A stretch of DNA of 64,000 nucleotides from Nitrincola iocasae (GTDB lineage: Bacteria > Pseudomonadota > Gammaproteobacteria > Pseudomonadales > Balneatricaceae): assembly GCF_008727795.1 (NCBI RefSeq), contig NZ_CP044222.1:62001-126000 (forward strand). Reading direction: 5' to 3'. The notes under the pieces were generated by a model. It did no database searches, had not been told where the DNA came from, and worked only from the letters and a program-made list of their open reading frames with translations. The translations under genes were made by a program, and so were the position numbers. Shown here piece by piece: positions 16,572 to 26,037 of this stretch. Position 1 is the stretch's first letter, and every line of letters begins with the position of its first letter.

Positions 16572-17903
16572 TCAGGCAGACAGTTCAATTAAAAAGCACG
16601 TAATACCGTTTGTCGAGGTCACTCTTATCTGGCCACCATGTGCAGTGACTATAGCACGAGTGATGGCTAGCCCCAGACCTGAATGCTCTGTTGTAGTATC
16701 TCGGGTTGGATTGGCACGATAAAAGCGGTTAAAAAGATAGGGAAGGTGTTCTTCGGGTATCTCTTCACCCTGGTTCTCGACAGCAACCCGAACTCTATCT
16801 TTGTGGGTAGTTATAATCAGCTTAATGTCAGAGTTGGGTGTTGCATGGCGTATGGCATTGGATAAGAGGTTGGAAAGTGCACGAGTCAGCATGACCCGAT
16901 CTCCTGGTACTTCTGCGTCGCCTTCAACGCTAATCTCTACGGATGACTCTGCCGCCAGGGGTTCGAAAAATTCAACTATGCGCCTGACTTCAGTTGAAAG
17001 GTTGATTTTCTCGCGCAAGGGAATGATCAGACCATTATCCGCTTTGGCAATAAATAGCATATCTGAAATCATGCGCGCGAGTTTCTCATATTCCTCCAGA
17101 TTGGAGCCTAGCAGGTCGCGATACTCTTCCTGTGTGCGTGCGCGAGACAGGGCAACCTCGGTCTGTATCATCAGATTGTTCACCGGTGTGCGCAGCTCAT
17201 GTGCAATATCTGATGAAAAATGAGACAAACGCTGAAAGGAGTTTTCCAGTCTCTCAAGCATCGCATTGAGCGACTGCGTCAGTGGTAACAGTTCTACCGG
17301 CACTTGAGCCAGTGGCAGACGCTTATCCAGTCTGACCGCAGATACCTTGGTTGCCAGTGTGGTCACTTTACGCAGTGGTGCGAGCCCCTGTCGGGCGGCA
17401 AACCATGCCAGGACAGTCATTATCAGGAAAAAGAAAACGACGAAGCCCCATACTAGACGATTGAAATATATCAGAAACTCCTTATGGTGAGTGATGTTCA
17501 GATCGATGGTGAGAGTGATGTGGCTATCCGGCAGTGCGGTTGGGAATGTGCCACTGAGTCGTCTGAAACTGCGCCCATCTTGCTGCCAGGTTGTCAGCTC
17601 GGGCCCTGTGGTTCTATGGAGTGTGTCTGTCTGCGAGGTTGAATGGCTGGCTGAGACCATCACATGATACGTCTGCAGTGTGTTTAGCTGAGTCAGCAGG
17701 TGATCCAGCGCATCTGGGGTTTGAGCGGTTGCCAGCTGTTGTTTGATAAACTCCAGACGGCTATTTAACTCGGTCGTGTCCTGCTCGATAAAATGCCGAT
17801 CAATGGCCAGTGACAGCAGCCAGCCCAACAGCAGCAATACCAGAGTAGCGGCTGTGGTAAAGAGTAATACCAAGCGAACAGTGAGAGATATCGGTTTTAT
17901 CAT
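16572..17903 (-). CDS. CusS/IrlS-type heavy-metal sensor histidine kinase
   Basis: 443 residues. Two membrane helices (about 10-30 and 150-172) flank a periplasmic sensor of about 120 residues; then HAMP, HisKA with phosphoacceptor His in SSDIAHELRTPVNN, and HATPase with LSNLLSNAIRHAT (N box) and HSGLGLAITRAIVTAHGG (G box). The start at 17903 is one base after the response-regulator stop, giving the usual coupled arrangement; a longer start inside the regulator gene is rejected. Genome context (copper oxidase, CopA, Cus box) makes copper or silver the likely signal. Confidence 0.9.
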   Translation of the reverse strand: MIKPISLTVRLVLLFTTAATLVLLLLGWLLSLAIDRHFIEQDTTELNSRLEFIKQQLATAQTPDALDHLLTQLNTLQTYHVMVSASHSTSQTDTLHRTTGPELTTWQQDGRSFRRLSGTFPTALPDSHITLTIDLNITHHKEFLIYFNRLVWGFVVFFFLIMTVLAWFAARQGLAPLRKVTTLATKVSAVRLDKRLPLAQVPVELLPLTQSLNAMLERLENSFQRLSHFSSDIAHELRTPVNNLMIQTEVALSRARTQEEYRDLLGSNLEEYEKLARMISDMLFIAKADNGLIIPLREKINLSTEVRRIVEFFEPLAAESSVEISVEGDAEVPGDRVMLTRALSNLLSNAIRHATPNSDIKLIITTHKDRVRVAVENQGEEIPEEHLPYLFNRFYRANPTRDTTTEHSGLGLAITRAIVTAHGGQIRVTSTNGITCFLIELSA

Positions 17904-17904
17904 G

Positions 17905-18588
17905 CTATTGATTCGCGTCAGGGTCTTCCAGTACATAACCCATGCCACGTACATTGCGGATCAGTCTGGGGGAATAAGGGTCATCCACCTTGGCGCGCAG
18001 GCGACGCACAGCGACCTCAACGACATTTGTGTCACTATCGAAGTTCATATCCCAGACCAGTGAGGCTATCAGTGATCGTGGCAGAATCTCCTCCTGCCGA
18101 CGCAGCAGCAGTTCAAGCAGAGCGAACTCTTTTGGCGTGAGAGCAATGCGTTGTCCGGCACGATGAACGCGACGACGCAGCAAGTCCATTTCAAGATCTC
18201 CTGCTTTCAATATCTCGACCACAGGAGCTTTGCTGCGCCGAGACAATGCCCGTATACGAGCGAGCAACTCAGAGAAAGCAAAGGGCTTGATCAGATAGTC
18301 ATCAGCACCCAGCTCCAGCCCTTGCACGCGATCCTCCACCTGATCACGTGCGGTCAGGAAAAGAACCGGCATGTCGTGACCAGATCGACGTATTGTTTCC
18401 AGCACTTTCCAGCCGTTCATGCCGGGCAGCATGACATCCAGTATTACCAAGTCATATTCCCCCTCCAGTGCCATGTGCAGGCCATCGGGTCCATTTCGGG
18501 CAAGATCTGTGATAAAGCCCGCTTCGGTCATGCCTTGCAGAAGGTAGTCACCGGTTTTGGGTTCGTCTTCAACGATCAGTATACGCAT
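17905..18588 (-). CDS. CusR/CopR-type response regulator
   Basis: 227 residues: receiver domain (about 1-115; MRILIVEDEPKTGDYLLQG, phosphorylated Asp in LVILDVMLPGMNGW, Lys in DDYLIKPFAF) and OmpR-type winged helix (about 125-222; RIALTPKEFALLELLLRR). The start MRILIVEDE at 18588 is the family start; an upstream in-frame ATG lies in the promoter region. Divergent from the multicopper oxidase gene, with its presumed box at 18639-18654 between them. Confidence 0.92.
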   Translation of the reverse strand: MRILIVEDEPKTGDYLLQGMTEAGFITDLARNGPDGLHMALEGEYDLVILDVMLPGMNGWKVLETIRRSGHDMPVLFLTARDQVEDRVQGLELGADDYLIKPFAFSELLARIRALSRRSKAPVVEILKAGDLEMDLLRRRVHRAGQRIALTPKEFALLELLLRRQEEILPRSLIASLVWDMNFDSDTNVVEVAVRRLRAKVDDPYSPRLIRNVRGMGYVLEDPDANQ

Positions 18589-18638
18589 GCCTTGTATTCT
18601 CAGGGGCCAGCGTAAAACACGCAAGCAGTTAAGGAAAG

Positions 18639-18654
18639 ATTACAAAGTTGTAAT
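18639..18654. promoter_or_regulatory. Cus/Cop box, palindrome ATTACAA-AG-TTGTAAT
   Basis: Perfect inverted repeat with 7-base arms and 2-base centre, the layout of CusR/CopR boxes (consensus TGACAA-N2-TTGTCA style). It lies 51 bases from the regulator start and 132 bases from the multicopper oxidase start, so it may control both directions. Confidence 0.75.
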
Positions 18655-18785
18655 TTCAGCGTCATCCTCTTGTCTGGATAGTCAGTTTAGTCTGTGTGTA
18701 TGCCTGAAGTATAGGTTTCTATCCTTCAGTGACGGAGGTGCAGAAGTCAGCAAATACAACAAGCCTAATCAATGGAGTTTTTAAG

Positions 18786-20255
18786 ATGCGTTTAATAACA
18801 CGTCGCCAGTTTCTGGCAACTACCGCTGCAGCGGGTGCACTCACTGCCATGCCAACACTTTTAACAGGAAAGGGTTCTGTTTTTGCTGCCACTGAAATGC
18901 AGCAGGATACACAAATTATCAGAGTCGGCACGCGCGTGATTGAGGTCAATGGCAAATCTGCTCGTGTGTTTGGCTTGACTCAACCAGACGGTACACCGGG
19001 TTTGATGCTGGAGGCAGGTAAGCGCTTTCGTGTACGAGTGGAGAATCAGCTTGATGAGTCTACGCTGTTACACTGGCATGGTCTGACTCCACCCTGGGAA
19101 CAGGATGGCGTGCCGGGACTCACACAACTGCCAATTCCCGCTGGCGGCCATCATGAGTATGACTTTCTCCTCGATAAACCCGGCACTAACTGGATGCACT
19201 CGCATCACGGTTTGCAAGAGCAGATGTTGATGGCGGCTCCATTGATTGTTCGTGATCCGCTTGAGGCTGCGGATGATGTTCAGGAAGTGGTTGTTCTGTT
19301 CCATGACTTTACCTTTCGTGATCCCATGGAAATTTTGTCTGCTTTACAGTCAGAGGGTGGGCATGGTTCATCGTCTGCAGATCTTCATGCAGGTCATGGT
19401 AATATGCAACATGGCTCTACTCAGGATCAAGCGGCCATGCCTATGGCACATTTACATGATGTAGAGTATGACGCCTTCCTGGCCAATGATCGGACATTGA
19501 ATGATCCTGAAGTTCATAGAGTTGAGCGTGGCGGACGTGTTCGCTTACGTTTGATTAATGGAGCCACTGCAACGGCCTTCTGGATAGATCTTGATCGTCT
19601 GCAAGGTCAGTTGATTGCGGTTGATGGTATGCCTGTTGAACCGATGAGAGCGAGTAAGTTTGAATTTGCAATGGGCCAGAGACTGGATATTTTAGTCGAC
19701 CTGCCAGCAGGTGAAGAAGGGGTCTGGCCGATCTTTGCGATACGTGAAGGCGAGCGTGAACGCACCGGGATTTTGCTAGCCACACCGGCTGCAACGATTA
19801 CTAAAGTCTCTAATCTGGCATCCCAGCAGGTGCCTGCAATAGGGCTCAATCTCGAACAGGCACTGCGTGCAGTGACTCCTTTATCGCAGCGCCCAGTAGA
19901 TAGAAAACACCATGTAACTATTACAGAAACTGCTGGCTATGGATGGTTGTTGAATGGGAAAGCACATGGCGATCATCAGCCAATGTGGGTTCGACAGGGG
20001 GAGCGTGTGGAAATCACCATCACCGATCAGACCAGTATGGCACATCCAATGCATTTACATGGTCATCATTTTCAGGTCGTAGCTATTAATGGCAAACGGA
20101 TTTCTGGCGCTATGCGTGACACGGTACTCGTACCTGCAAGGGGGCAGATCACTATAGCCTTTGATGCTATAAATCCGGGGGAGTGGGTATTCCATTGCCA
20201 TCACCTGTATCACATGGCAGCAGGGATGATGACAAGCATCAAATACGAAGCTTAG
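18786..20255 (+). CDS. Tat-exported multicopper oxidase (copper resistance, CopA/PcoA/CueO type)
   Basis: 489 residues. Tat signal (TRRQFLATTAAAGAL) followed by three cupredoxin domains. Copper ligands are all visible: LHWHG, MHSHHG, HPMHLHGHHF and the type-1/trinuclear HCHHLYHMAAGMM. A His/Met-rich insertion around residues 198-226 (HAGHGNMQHG; MPMAHLHD) is suited to Cu(I) capture. Expected to oxidise periplasmic Cu(I). The ATG at 18786 follows TGGAG; a longer in-frame start would bury the Tat signal. A laccase-like role cannot be excluded. Confidence 0.9.
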   Translation: MRLITRRQFLATTAAAGALTAMPTLLTGKGSVFAATEMQQDTQIIRVGTRVIEVNGKSARVFGLTQPDGTPGLMLEAGKRFRVRVENQLDESTLLHWHGLTPPWEQDGVPGLTQLPIPAGGHHEYDFLLDKPGTNWMHSHHGLQEQMLMAAPLIVRDPLEAADDVQEVVVLFHDFTFRDPMEILSALQSEGGHGSSSADLHAGHGNMQHGSTQDQAAMPMAHLHDVEYDAFLANDRTLNDPEVHRVERGGRVRLRLINGATATAFWIDLDRLQGQLIAVDGMPVEPMRASKFEFAMGQRLDILVDLPAGEEGVWPIFAIREGERERTGILLATPAATITKVSNLASQQVPAIGLNLEQALRAVTPLSQRPVDRKHHVTITETAGYGWLLNGKAHGDHQPMWVRQGERVEITITDQTSMAHPMHLHGHHFQVVAINGKRISGAMRDTVLVPARGQITIAFDAINPGEWVFHCHHLYHMAAGMMTSIKYEA

Positions 20256-20398
20256 TCTGATACTCTACGTGATGCAGAGTGGCAGCGCCTGACAATGATG
20301 AAGAAACTCAAGCAATGGTTTCCCGTTGGTACAAATCAGTGCCAAAATGATCTAAATAGACTAAGCTGTATCCATGATCAACTGAAGAGCCACAACTC

Positions 20399-20782
20399 AT
20401 GCATGCACGTGCGATCAGTAGCAAACAACCCTTCCAACCGGCCTTACTGGCCGCAGGAGTTGTATTGTTTCTGATCGCTTTTTCCATCCTTTATATTTGC
20501 ACGACCGCCAATGCACATGCTGCAACATCCAGCGTGGAGCATCAGTGGTCTGCTGTTGAACAGCCCCACAAAGACCATCAATGCCATCATGAAAACACCT
20601 CTCAGGAGGTGATGGCCCAATCAAGACAAGCCAAGCCCGATCTGAAACCTGATTTTTTCCTGATACAGCTGTCTGACTTATTCGCTTTAGCAAACTATCA
20701 GATAACCAGTATCCATACTGTCACCTACCAGCTCTCCTCTACTGCACCTCTATTTTTACTGACGCAACGCCTGCGCTTATGA
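20399..20782 (+). CDS. Small His-rich membrane protein of the copper island, function unknown
   Basis: 127 residues, not assigned to a named family. One hydrophobic segment (about 15-37) is followed by a His-rich stretch with HKDHQCHHE (about 56-64) and an end in LLTQRLRL, a tail seen in small proteins of copper-resistance loci. The layout suggests an inner-membrane or exported protein that could bind metal by the His/Cys cluster. Upstream RBS is weak. It sits between the copper oxidase and the Met-rich protein on the same strand. Confidence 0.6.
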   Translation: MHARAISSKQPFQPALLAAGVVLFLIAFSILYICTTANAHAATSSVEHQWSAVEQPHKDHQCHHENTSQEVMAQSRQAKPDLKPDFFLIQLSDLFALANYQITSIHTVTYQLSSTAPLFLLTQRLRL

Positions 20783-20874
20783 GTGATCGCGCGCAGCGAT
20801 AGCCGTTGATGTAAAAGCAATCCAGATCTTTTTTAGTGCATTAGGTGCAGGCTTTGCCTGCCAGGAGAATAGCC

Positions 20875-21474
20875 ATGATTATTTCAAAAAACAGTCTGTT
20901 ACAGGGTTTATCCATACTGTTGTTAACCGCCGTTTCCAGTCAGGTCATCGCCCAAGGTGTGGGTTCTGGCATGATGGATAACATGCGCGGTGGACAGTCA
21001 GAGGCAAAGTCAGAAACAAACTCACCCATGAGTAAAGGTGGCATGGGCATGATGAGTGGCGGCATGCAAGGCGGCATGATGTCTGGCATGGGAGGTGGAA
21101 TGATGGGCTCCTGCCCAATGATGGAAGGCGGCATGGGCATGATGGGAACTGGCATGCATGCGCAACTGACCCAGGAGCAACGGCTGGAAGTTCGCGAGCT
21201 CAGACACGCCCACCGTCCGACTCAATTCGAACAAATGGGCCATCTGATGAATCTGCGCGAAGATCTGATGGCAAAAATGTCATCAGATCGCCCGAACCCT
21301 GATGAAATCAAGGCACTGCACAGTCAAATTGCCGAGATGCATGGTGAAATGCTGGTTGCACGCATCAAACTGAATAACGCCATTCAGGATCTGTTGACGG
21401 ATGAACAGCGTCAGACCTTGATAGAGTCGCCAGCGACCAACAGTGATGAGACAGACCACGCGGCTCACCACTGA
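20875..21474 (+). CDS. Met-rich periplasmic protein, Spy/CpxP-like
   Basis: 199 residues. Signal peptide (about 1-26, ending VIAQG), then a Met/Gly-rich domain (about 30-95) with repeated GGMGMM / GGMMSGM units able to bind Cu(I), and a helical C-terminal half with the LTxxQ-type motif LTQEQRLEV and a second LTDEQRQTL. The His-rich end DHAAHH adds further ligands. Inferred role: periplasmic copper binding or chaperoning. The ATG at 20875 follows AGGAG; an upstream in-frame start is rejected. Confidence 0.75.
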   Translation: MIISKNSLLQGLSILLLTAVSSQVIAQGVGSGMMDNMRGGQSEAKSETNSPMSKGGMGMMSGGMQGGMMSGMGGGMMGSCPMMEGGMGMMGTGMHAQLTQEQRLEVRELRHAHRPTQFEQMGHLMNLREDLMAKMSSDRPNPDEIKALHSQIAEMHGEMLVARIKLNNAIQDLLTDEQRQTLIESPATNSDETDHAAHH

Positions 21475-21561
21475 TCAGTCACAACACGGGCAGCAGGCCA
21501 TCGCAGACGGAAACTCCGCGATGGCCCGATATCAACGCCAGACATCAAAGGGAGACAGATC

Positions 21562-23835
21562 ATGTCAGCAGATGTTCATAACACACTATTCAAACTGACC
21601 GTTCCCGGCATGGGCAGTGACCACTGTGCCGGTATTGTCCGCCAGACACTCACTCGCCTTGATGGCGTGGGCGATATCCATATCAATATCGCCAACCACC
21701 GGGTGGAGGTTACTGTTCAGCCGGGTGGGCCGGATGGTGAGCAACTGCGCCTGGCTGTTGAAGGGGCTGGCTATGATGTCGCCGCCGTACGCAATGATGC
21801 ACTGGATGATCAGGGCCCGGCAGATACAGAGATTGACGAAGCCTATCTGGACACGGCCAAAAAGCGCCTGTGGATTGCTGGTATACCCACCACACTGATC
21901 ATGTTACTGATGATACCGCACATGTTTTGGCAACCGCTGCCGGGCTATCTGCTGATCGTTGTGTTGCTGGCATTCCCGGTGGTGTTTCTGTATGGCGGTG
22001 CAGCCACCCATAAAGCCTCATGGCGATCTCTGACCAACCGCACGTTCAATATGGATGTGCTGATCTCGATGGGCAGTCTGCCGCCCTACATAATCGGTCT
22101 GATCGGGTTTATCTACCCCATGACCTCTTTCGTGGAGATGGCCGCAACCATCATGACCTTCCATCTCCTCGGTCGCTACCTTGAGGCTCGTGCCAAGGGG
22201 CGTGCCTCTCAGGCGATCCGCAGTTTGTTAACGCTGGGTGCTAAAACAGCCCGTGTCGAACGTGATGGACAGGAGATCGATATCGCCATAGACGAGTTGC
22301 AGGTCGGCGATATCATGGTGTTACGACCCGGTGATAAGGTACCGACCGACGGCGAGGTAGTCAGCGGCGAAAGCCATCTGGACGAATCGATCGCCACTGG
22401 CGAATCTGTTCCGGTCTACAAAAGCACCGGAGACACAGTGATCGGTGCCACGATCAACAAGGAGGGTCGCCTGCATGTCCGGGCAACCCGCATCGGCAAG
22501 GATACCTTCCTGTCCCAGGTGGTGCGATTGATCGATCAGGCACAGGGGTCACGCGTGCCGATTCAGGAGTTCGCTGACCGCATGACGGGTCGCTTTGTCC
22601 CTGTAGTAATTCTGATATCGCTGGGTAGCTTATTCGCCTGGCTTCTGGCCGCTGACAGCCTGAGGCCAGTACTTGAATGGGGTGCCCTATTCCTGCCTTG
22701 GGTCAATCCAGAGGCCAGCTCACTGGTATTGGCGCTGCTCGCCGCGATTGCGGTGCTGGTTATCGCCTGCCCCTGCGCGCTGGGTCTGGCCACACCGACC
22801 GCCTTGATGGTGGGCTCCGGGATCGGCGCAGAGCGCGGTATCCTGATCCGTTCCGGTGAGGCGATTCAAACCTTCAAGGATGTCAAAGTGATGGTGCTGG
22901 ACAAGACCGGCACCATCACCCGAGGCGAACCCAGACTGACCGATACCTACGCAGCGCCCGGTATTGAGGTGTCGCAACTGTTACAGATTGCCGCCAGTGT
23001 AGAAAATGCCTCTGAGCACCCGATCGCCCAAGCGATCGTGGCCGGTGCCCGAGAACAGGGCATAGCAGCTGAGCAGGTCACAGACTTCCGTTCTACTGGG
23101 GCACGAGGCGTTGCCGGAAAGGTCGACGGTGAGTCAGTTCTGATAGGCAACCGCCGCCTCCTTGAAGAGGAGGGCGTCGAAGGACTGGATGCTCTGGATG
23201 AAGAGCTGTCCCGACTCGAATCACTGGGCCGCACAGTCGTCACTGTGGCACTGAACGGTCAGGCTCTAGGCCTGCTCGCCGTCGCTGACACCATCAAGGC
23301 GGATTCAGTAGCCGCGATTCGTGGCATGCACGCACTGGGCCTGCATGTGGTGATGATCACTGGCGACAATGAACGTGCCGCTCGTGCCGTAGCCAGCGAA
23401 GTGGGCATTGATGAAGTTCAGGCAGGTGTGTTGCCGGAGGGCAAGGTGGATGCCATACGCAGGCTGCAGGAACAATACGGTAATAAAGTCGCCATGGTCG
23501 GCGACGGTATCAATGATGCACCGGCCCTGACACAGGCCAATGTAGGAATAGCCATCGGCGCCGGAGCAGATGTCGCCATTGAAGCAGCCGATGTCACCCT
23601 GGTACGCGGTGAACTGAGTGCCGTGGTCGAAGCGATGCACCTGTCTCGTGCCACCTTCGCCAAAATCGTACAGAACCTGATCTGGGCCAGTGCTTATAAC
23701 GCTGCTGCCATCCCGCTGGCCGCTCTAGGTCTGTTGCACCCAATGATAGGCGTAATTGCCATGACGGCCAGCTCATTGTCGGTGATCGGCAACTCCCTGC
23801 TTCTCAAGCGGGTGAAACTGAGTGTGGATAAATGA
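21562..23835 (+). CDS. copA: CopA-type Cu(+)-translocating P1B-ATPase
   Basis: 757 residues. N-terminal HMA-like domain (about 8-75), eight membrane helices, actuator TGES, transport motif CPCALG (Cys403, Cys405), phosphorylation DKTGT (Asp447), the SEHP motif of the nucleotide domain, and MVGDGINDAPAL. These define a Cu(I)/Ag(I) exporter. Notable: the HMA loop reads GMGSDHC (residues 16-22), keeping only the last Cys of the usual CxxC. The gene lies 87 bases after the Met-rich gene with a clear GGGAG. Confidence 0.92.
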   Translation: MSADVHNTLFKLTVPGMGSDHCAGIVRQTLTRLDGVGDIHINIANHRVEVTVQPGGPDGEQLRLAVEGAGYDVAAVRNDALDDQGPADTEIDEAYLDTAKKRLWIAGIPTTLIMLLMIPHMFWQPLPGYLLIVVLLAFPVVFLYGGAATHKASWRSLTNRTFNMDVLISMGSLPPYIIGLIGFIYPMTSFVEMAATIMTFHLLGRYLEARAKGRASQAIRSLLTLGAKTARVERDGQEIDIAIDELQVGDIMVLRPGDKVPTDGEVVSGESHLDESIATGESVPVYKSTGDTVIGATINKEGRLHVRATRIGKDTFLSQVVRLIDQAQGSRVPIQEFADRMTGRFVPVVILISLGSLFAWLLAADSLRPVLEWGALFLPWVNPEASSLVLALLAAIAVLVIACPCALGLATPTALMVGSGIGAERGILIRSGEAIQTFKDVKVMVLDKTGTITRGEPRLTDTYAAPGIEVSQLLQIAASVENASEHPIAQAIVAGAREQGIAAEQVTDFRSTGARGVAGKVDGESVLIGNRRLLEEEGVEGLDALDEELSRLESLGRTVVTVALNGQALGLLAVADTIKADSVAAIRGMHALGLHVVMITGDNERAARAVASEVGIDEVQAGVLPEGKVDAIRRLQEQYGNKVAMVGDGINDAPALTQANVGIAIGAGADVAIEAADVTLVRGELSAVVEAMHLSRATFAKIVQNLIWASAYNAAAIPLAALGLLHPMIGVIAMTASSLSVIGNSLLLKRVKLSVDK

Positions 23836-23886
23836 TCAGACAACAACATGACAGCGCCGCCTGACGGGCAGCACAGGAGAAACTCT

Positions 23887-24156
23887 ATGACAGGCAAACA
23901 TGGATACTGGACCAGCCTTCATGGCTTGGCAACACTCACACTGATTGGCGCAGCGCTCTACTTTCTCTTTGTGGAGCACGGCGCCCACCTACTTCCGTAT
24001 TTCCCCTTTCTGATAATTCTGTTGTGCCCACTGATGCATATTTTCATGCACAAAGGCCACGGCAGACACGGTCACGAAGAACATAATCATCAGGATGCGG
24101 AAGCGGCCTATCGCCGCGGCCTGGAAGAAGGTCGAAAAGAAGGAGACAGACAATGA
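23887..24156 (+). CDS. DUF2933-type small membrane protein
   Basis: 89 residues: two close hydrophobic segments (about 13-30 and 35-55, PYFPFLIILLCPLMHIFMH), then a His/Gly-rich stretch (GHGRHGHEEHNH) and a charged C-terminal helix. This matches the DUF2933 proteins found next to copper ATPases. Function unknown; the histidines suggest metal binding. The start at 23887 (CACAGGAG upstream) is preferred over an in-frame ATG at 23848. Its end overlaps the next gene (ATGA). Confidence 0.75.
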   Translation: MTGKHGYWTSLHGLATLTLIGAALYFLFVEHGAHLLPYFPFLIILLCPLMHIFMHKGHGRHGHEEHNHQDAEAAYRRGLEEGRKEGDRQ

Positions 24157-24518
24157 GCCACAATGAACATCGTTTAGGCGTTTCAGAAGTCAACCTGGTG
24201 ACGCGTCATCTCGGGCTTTTGAAACCGATAGATAGCACAAAACTGAACGCCGCCATTGTAGAAATCGACCAACTATATGGTCTGGATAACGTTGCTTTCG
24301 ACGAGGAATCTGGCAGGCTCGATTTTTCCTATGACGCATCCCGATTATGCATCGACTGCGTGGAAGAAATTCTGACAAAATACGGTATCCAACCCAGGCA
24401 TGGCTTGTGGGCTCACTTCAAGGAAGAGTATTACCGCTTTGTCGATCAGAACATCAAGAACAATGCCCGGCATGAACCCTGGAGTTGCCATCGCACAAAT
24501 AGCCATACTCGAAAATAA
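24153..24518 (+). CDS. Small CxxC protein of the copper island, HMA-like
   Basis: 121 residues, not confidently assigned. The strand/helix pattern (NLVTRHLGLL... IVEIDQLYGLDNVAFDEESGRLDFSYDAS) recalls a ferredoxin-like HMA fold, with a cysteine pair in LCIDCVEEIL (about residues 68-71) placed in the second helix rather than in the usual first loop. Translationally coupled to the DUF2933 gene by a four-base overlap. Probably a cytosolic metal-handling partner of the ATPase; this is inference from context. Confidence 0.6.
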   Translation: MSHNEHRLGVSEVNLVTRHLGLLKPIDSTKLNAAIVEIDQLYGLDNVAFDEESGRLDFSYDASRLCIDCVEEILTKYGIQPRHGLWAHFKEEYYRFVDQNIKNNARHEPWSCHRTNSHTRK

Positions 24519-24771
24519 GGGTCTAAGCGTCATGCACTTATTTCTGCATATCGAAAAAGGATGAATGCGACAAGTCACTCACCACTCAAGGGTTGTATGC
24601 CCGGGTGTAGCACCCGCAGTATCTGGGCTTTATTCTGATCATGACCAGCATACCAAGACCTGAAGTCCGAGATAGGGCAATGGCACTTGTATGAAGCTGA
24701 GCTAAATCATTATTATATTGCGGTAGTCAGCCTTAGCCGCATTAAGCCGGATTTGTTGTATCTCCAGTTAG
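24519..24771. other. Intergenic gap between copper island and MFS gene
   Basis: 253 bases with no credible gene. A small hairpin CGGGTG-TAG-CACCCG at 24602-24616 is present but has no T-run. The two flanking genes converge. Confidence 0.4.
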
Positions 24772-26037
24772 TCAGAGAGATTTATCAGTCTCAGCCTCAG
24801 CCTCAGCATGCTCCGCAGCCCAGACACCTGCCGCTTCAACTGCTACAGGCGATGCCGTCGGAATAACCCCTAAGTAACTTTCGGTTGCTTCCATAGGCAC
24901 ACTGACACTCTGGGTCATGCGGTAGAGCGCAAAGAGTGAGATGGCGGCGAAGGTGGCGCCAAGCACTGGCCAGAATGCAAAAGGCCCCAACTCTTGCATT
25001 GCCCAGCCTGTAAGCAGTGGACCTGTTATGGCACCCAGTCCGAAGGTAAAGACCAGACCCCCAGAGGCCGCTGGCATATCCTCGACCGAAAGCGCATCGT
25101 TAGTGTAAGCCAGGAACAGGGCATAGAGAGGCGTTGTCACCCCGCCCGCCAGGAAGGCGGCTGCCAGTAAAAGTCTGAAATCGCCACCGGAAAGCCAGCC
25201 CAGCGTACAGGATGTGGCACCCAGCGTAGCAGCAATGAAGATCAGTTTGCGTCGATCCATCCTGTCTGACAGCCAGCCAATGGGGTACTGCAGCAACAAT
25301 GCTCCGGCAAACAGCATGGCAACGAATAAGGCTATCTGTCCTGACGTGAGACCTATCTGTGTGCCAAATACAGCACCCATACCTGCCTGGGTTGCATACA
25401 CACTGCCTAGCAAAAAGATCCCTACAGTGCCAAGTGGTGAGCCTGAGAATAGGTCACGCAAACGCATCGGACGCGCAACTTCGACGGCTGGGACCGGGGT
25501 GACGGTCAGAAGGATGGGGGCAAAGGAGATGGATACAAGAATTGAAGCACCAATGAATAGCACTGAAGTCGCCGCATCACCCAGTGTCAGCAGTCCCTGT
25601 GCGCCGATTATTCCGAGGGTCTGTGCAATCATATAGGCCGATAACACCTTGCCGCGAGTCTCGTTAGTAGCGGCATAGTTCAGCCAACTCTCGGCGGTGA
25701 CGTAGATGGCCGACATGCAGAAGCCGATTAAAATTCGCAGCAGCGTCCAGGCCCAGGGTTCGGTTAGCAAGGGAAAAGCGATAAGCCCAGCCGACATAAA
25801 GCTTCCCAGTGCCGCAAATACGCGTACATGACCTACCCGTTTGATCATGATTGGGGCAATACGGGCGCCAGACAAAAAGCCGACAAAATACCCTGAGGTG
25901 ACAATTGCCAGTTCCGCAGCCGAAAAGCCCTCGATACCACCGCGCAGGCCAATCAGGGTAAAATGCATGCCATTGCCCAACATAATGAGCACAATACCGA
26001 GCAGCAGGGGCCAGACCCCGTGTATAACCTTGTTCAT
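24772..26037 (-). CDS. MFS transporter (YcaD-like)
   Basis: 421 residues, twelve predicted membrane helices, with the MFS loop motifs GFLSGARIAPIMIKRVGHVR between helices 2 and 3 and GWLSDRMDRRKL between helices 8 and 9. The family resembles the YcaD group whose substrate is not known. The C-terminal 40 residues are a soluble Ala/Glu-rich tail. It stands alone on the minus strand. Confidence 0.8.
   Translation of the reverse strand: MNKVIHGVWPLLLGIVLIMLGNGMHFTLIGLRGGIEGFSAAELAIVTSGYFVGFLSGARIAPIMIKRVGHVRVFAALGSFMSAGLIAFPLLTEPWAWTLLRILIGFCMSAIYVTAESWLNYAATNETRGKVLSAYMIAQTLGIIGAQGLLTLGDAATSVLFIGASILVSISFAPILLTVTPVPAVEVARPMRLRDLFSGSPLGTVGIFLLGSVYATQAGMGAVFGTQIGLTSGQIALFVAMLFAGALLLQYPIGWLSDRMDRRKLIFIAATLGATSCTLGWLSGGDFRLLLAAAFLAGGVTTPLYALFLAYTNDALSVEDMPAASGGLVFTFGLGAITGPLLTGWAMQELGPFAFWPVLGATFAAISLFALYRMTQSVSVPMEATESYLGVIPTASPVAVEAAGVWAAEHAEAEAETDKSL

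Noticed and set aside
21000..21170. GGCATGATG-rich tandem-like repeat
   Set aside because: It is the Met/Gly-rich coding region of the periplasmic copper protein, not a separate repeat element.
24602..24616. Hairpin CGGGTG-TAG-CACCCG as a terminator
   Set aside because: Three-base loop and no T-run; lies over 80 bases from either gene end.
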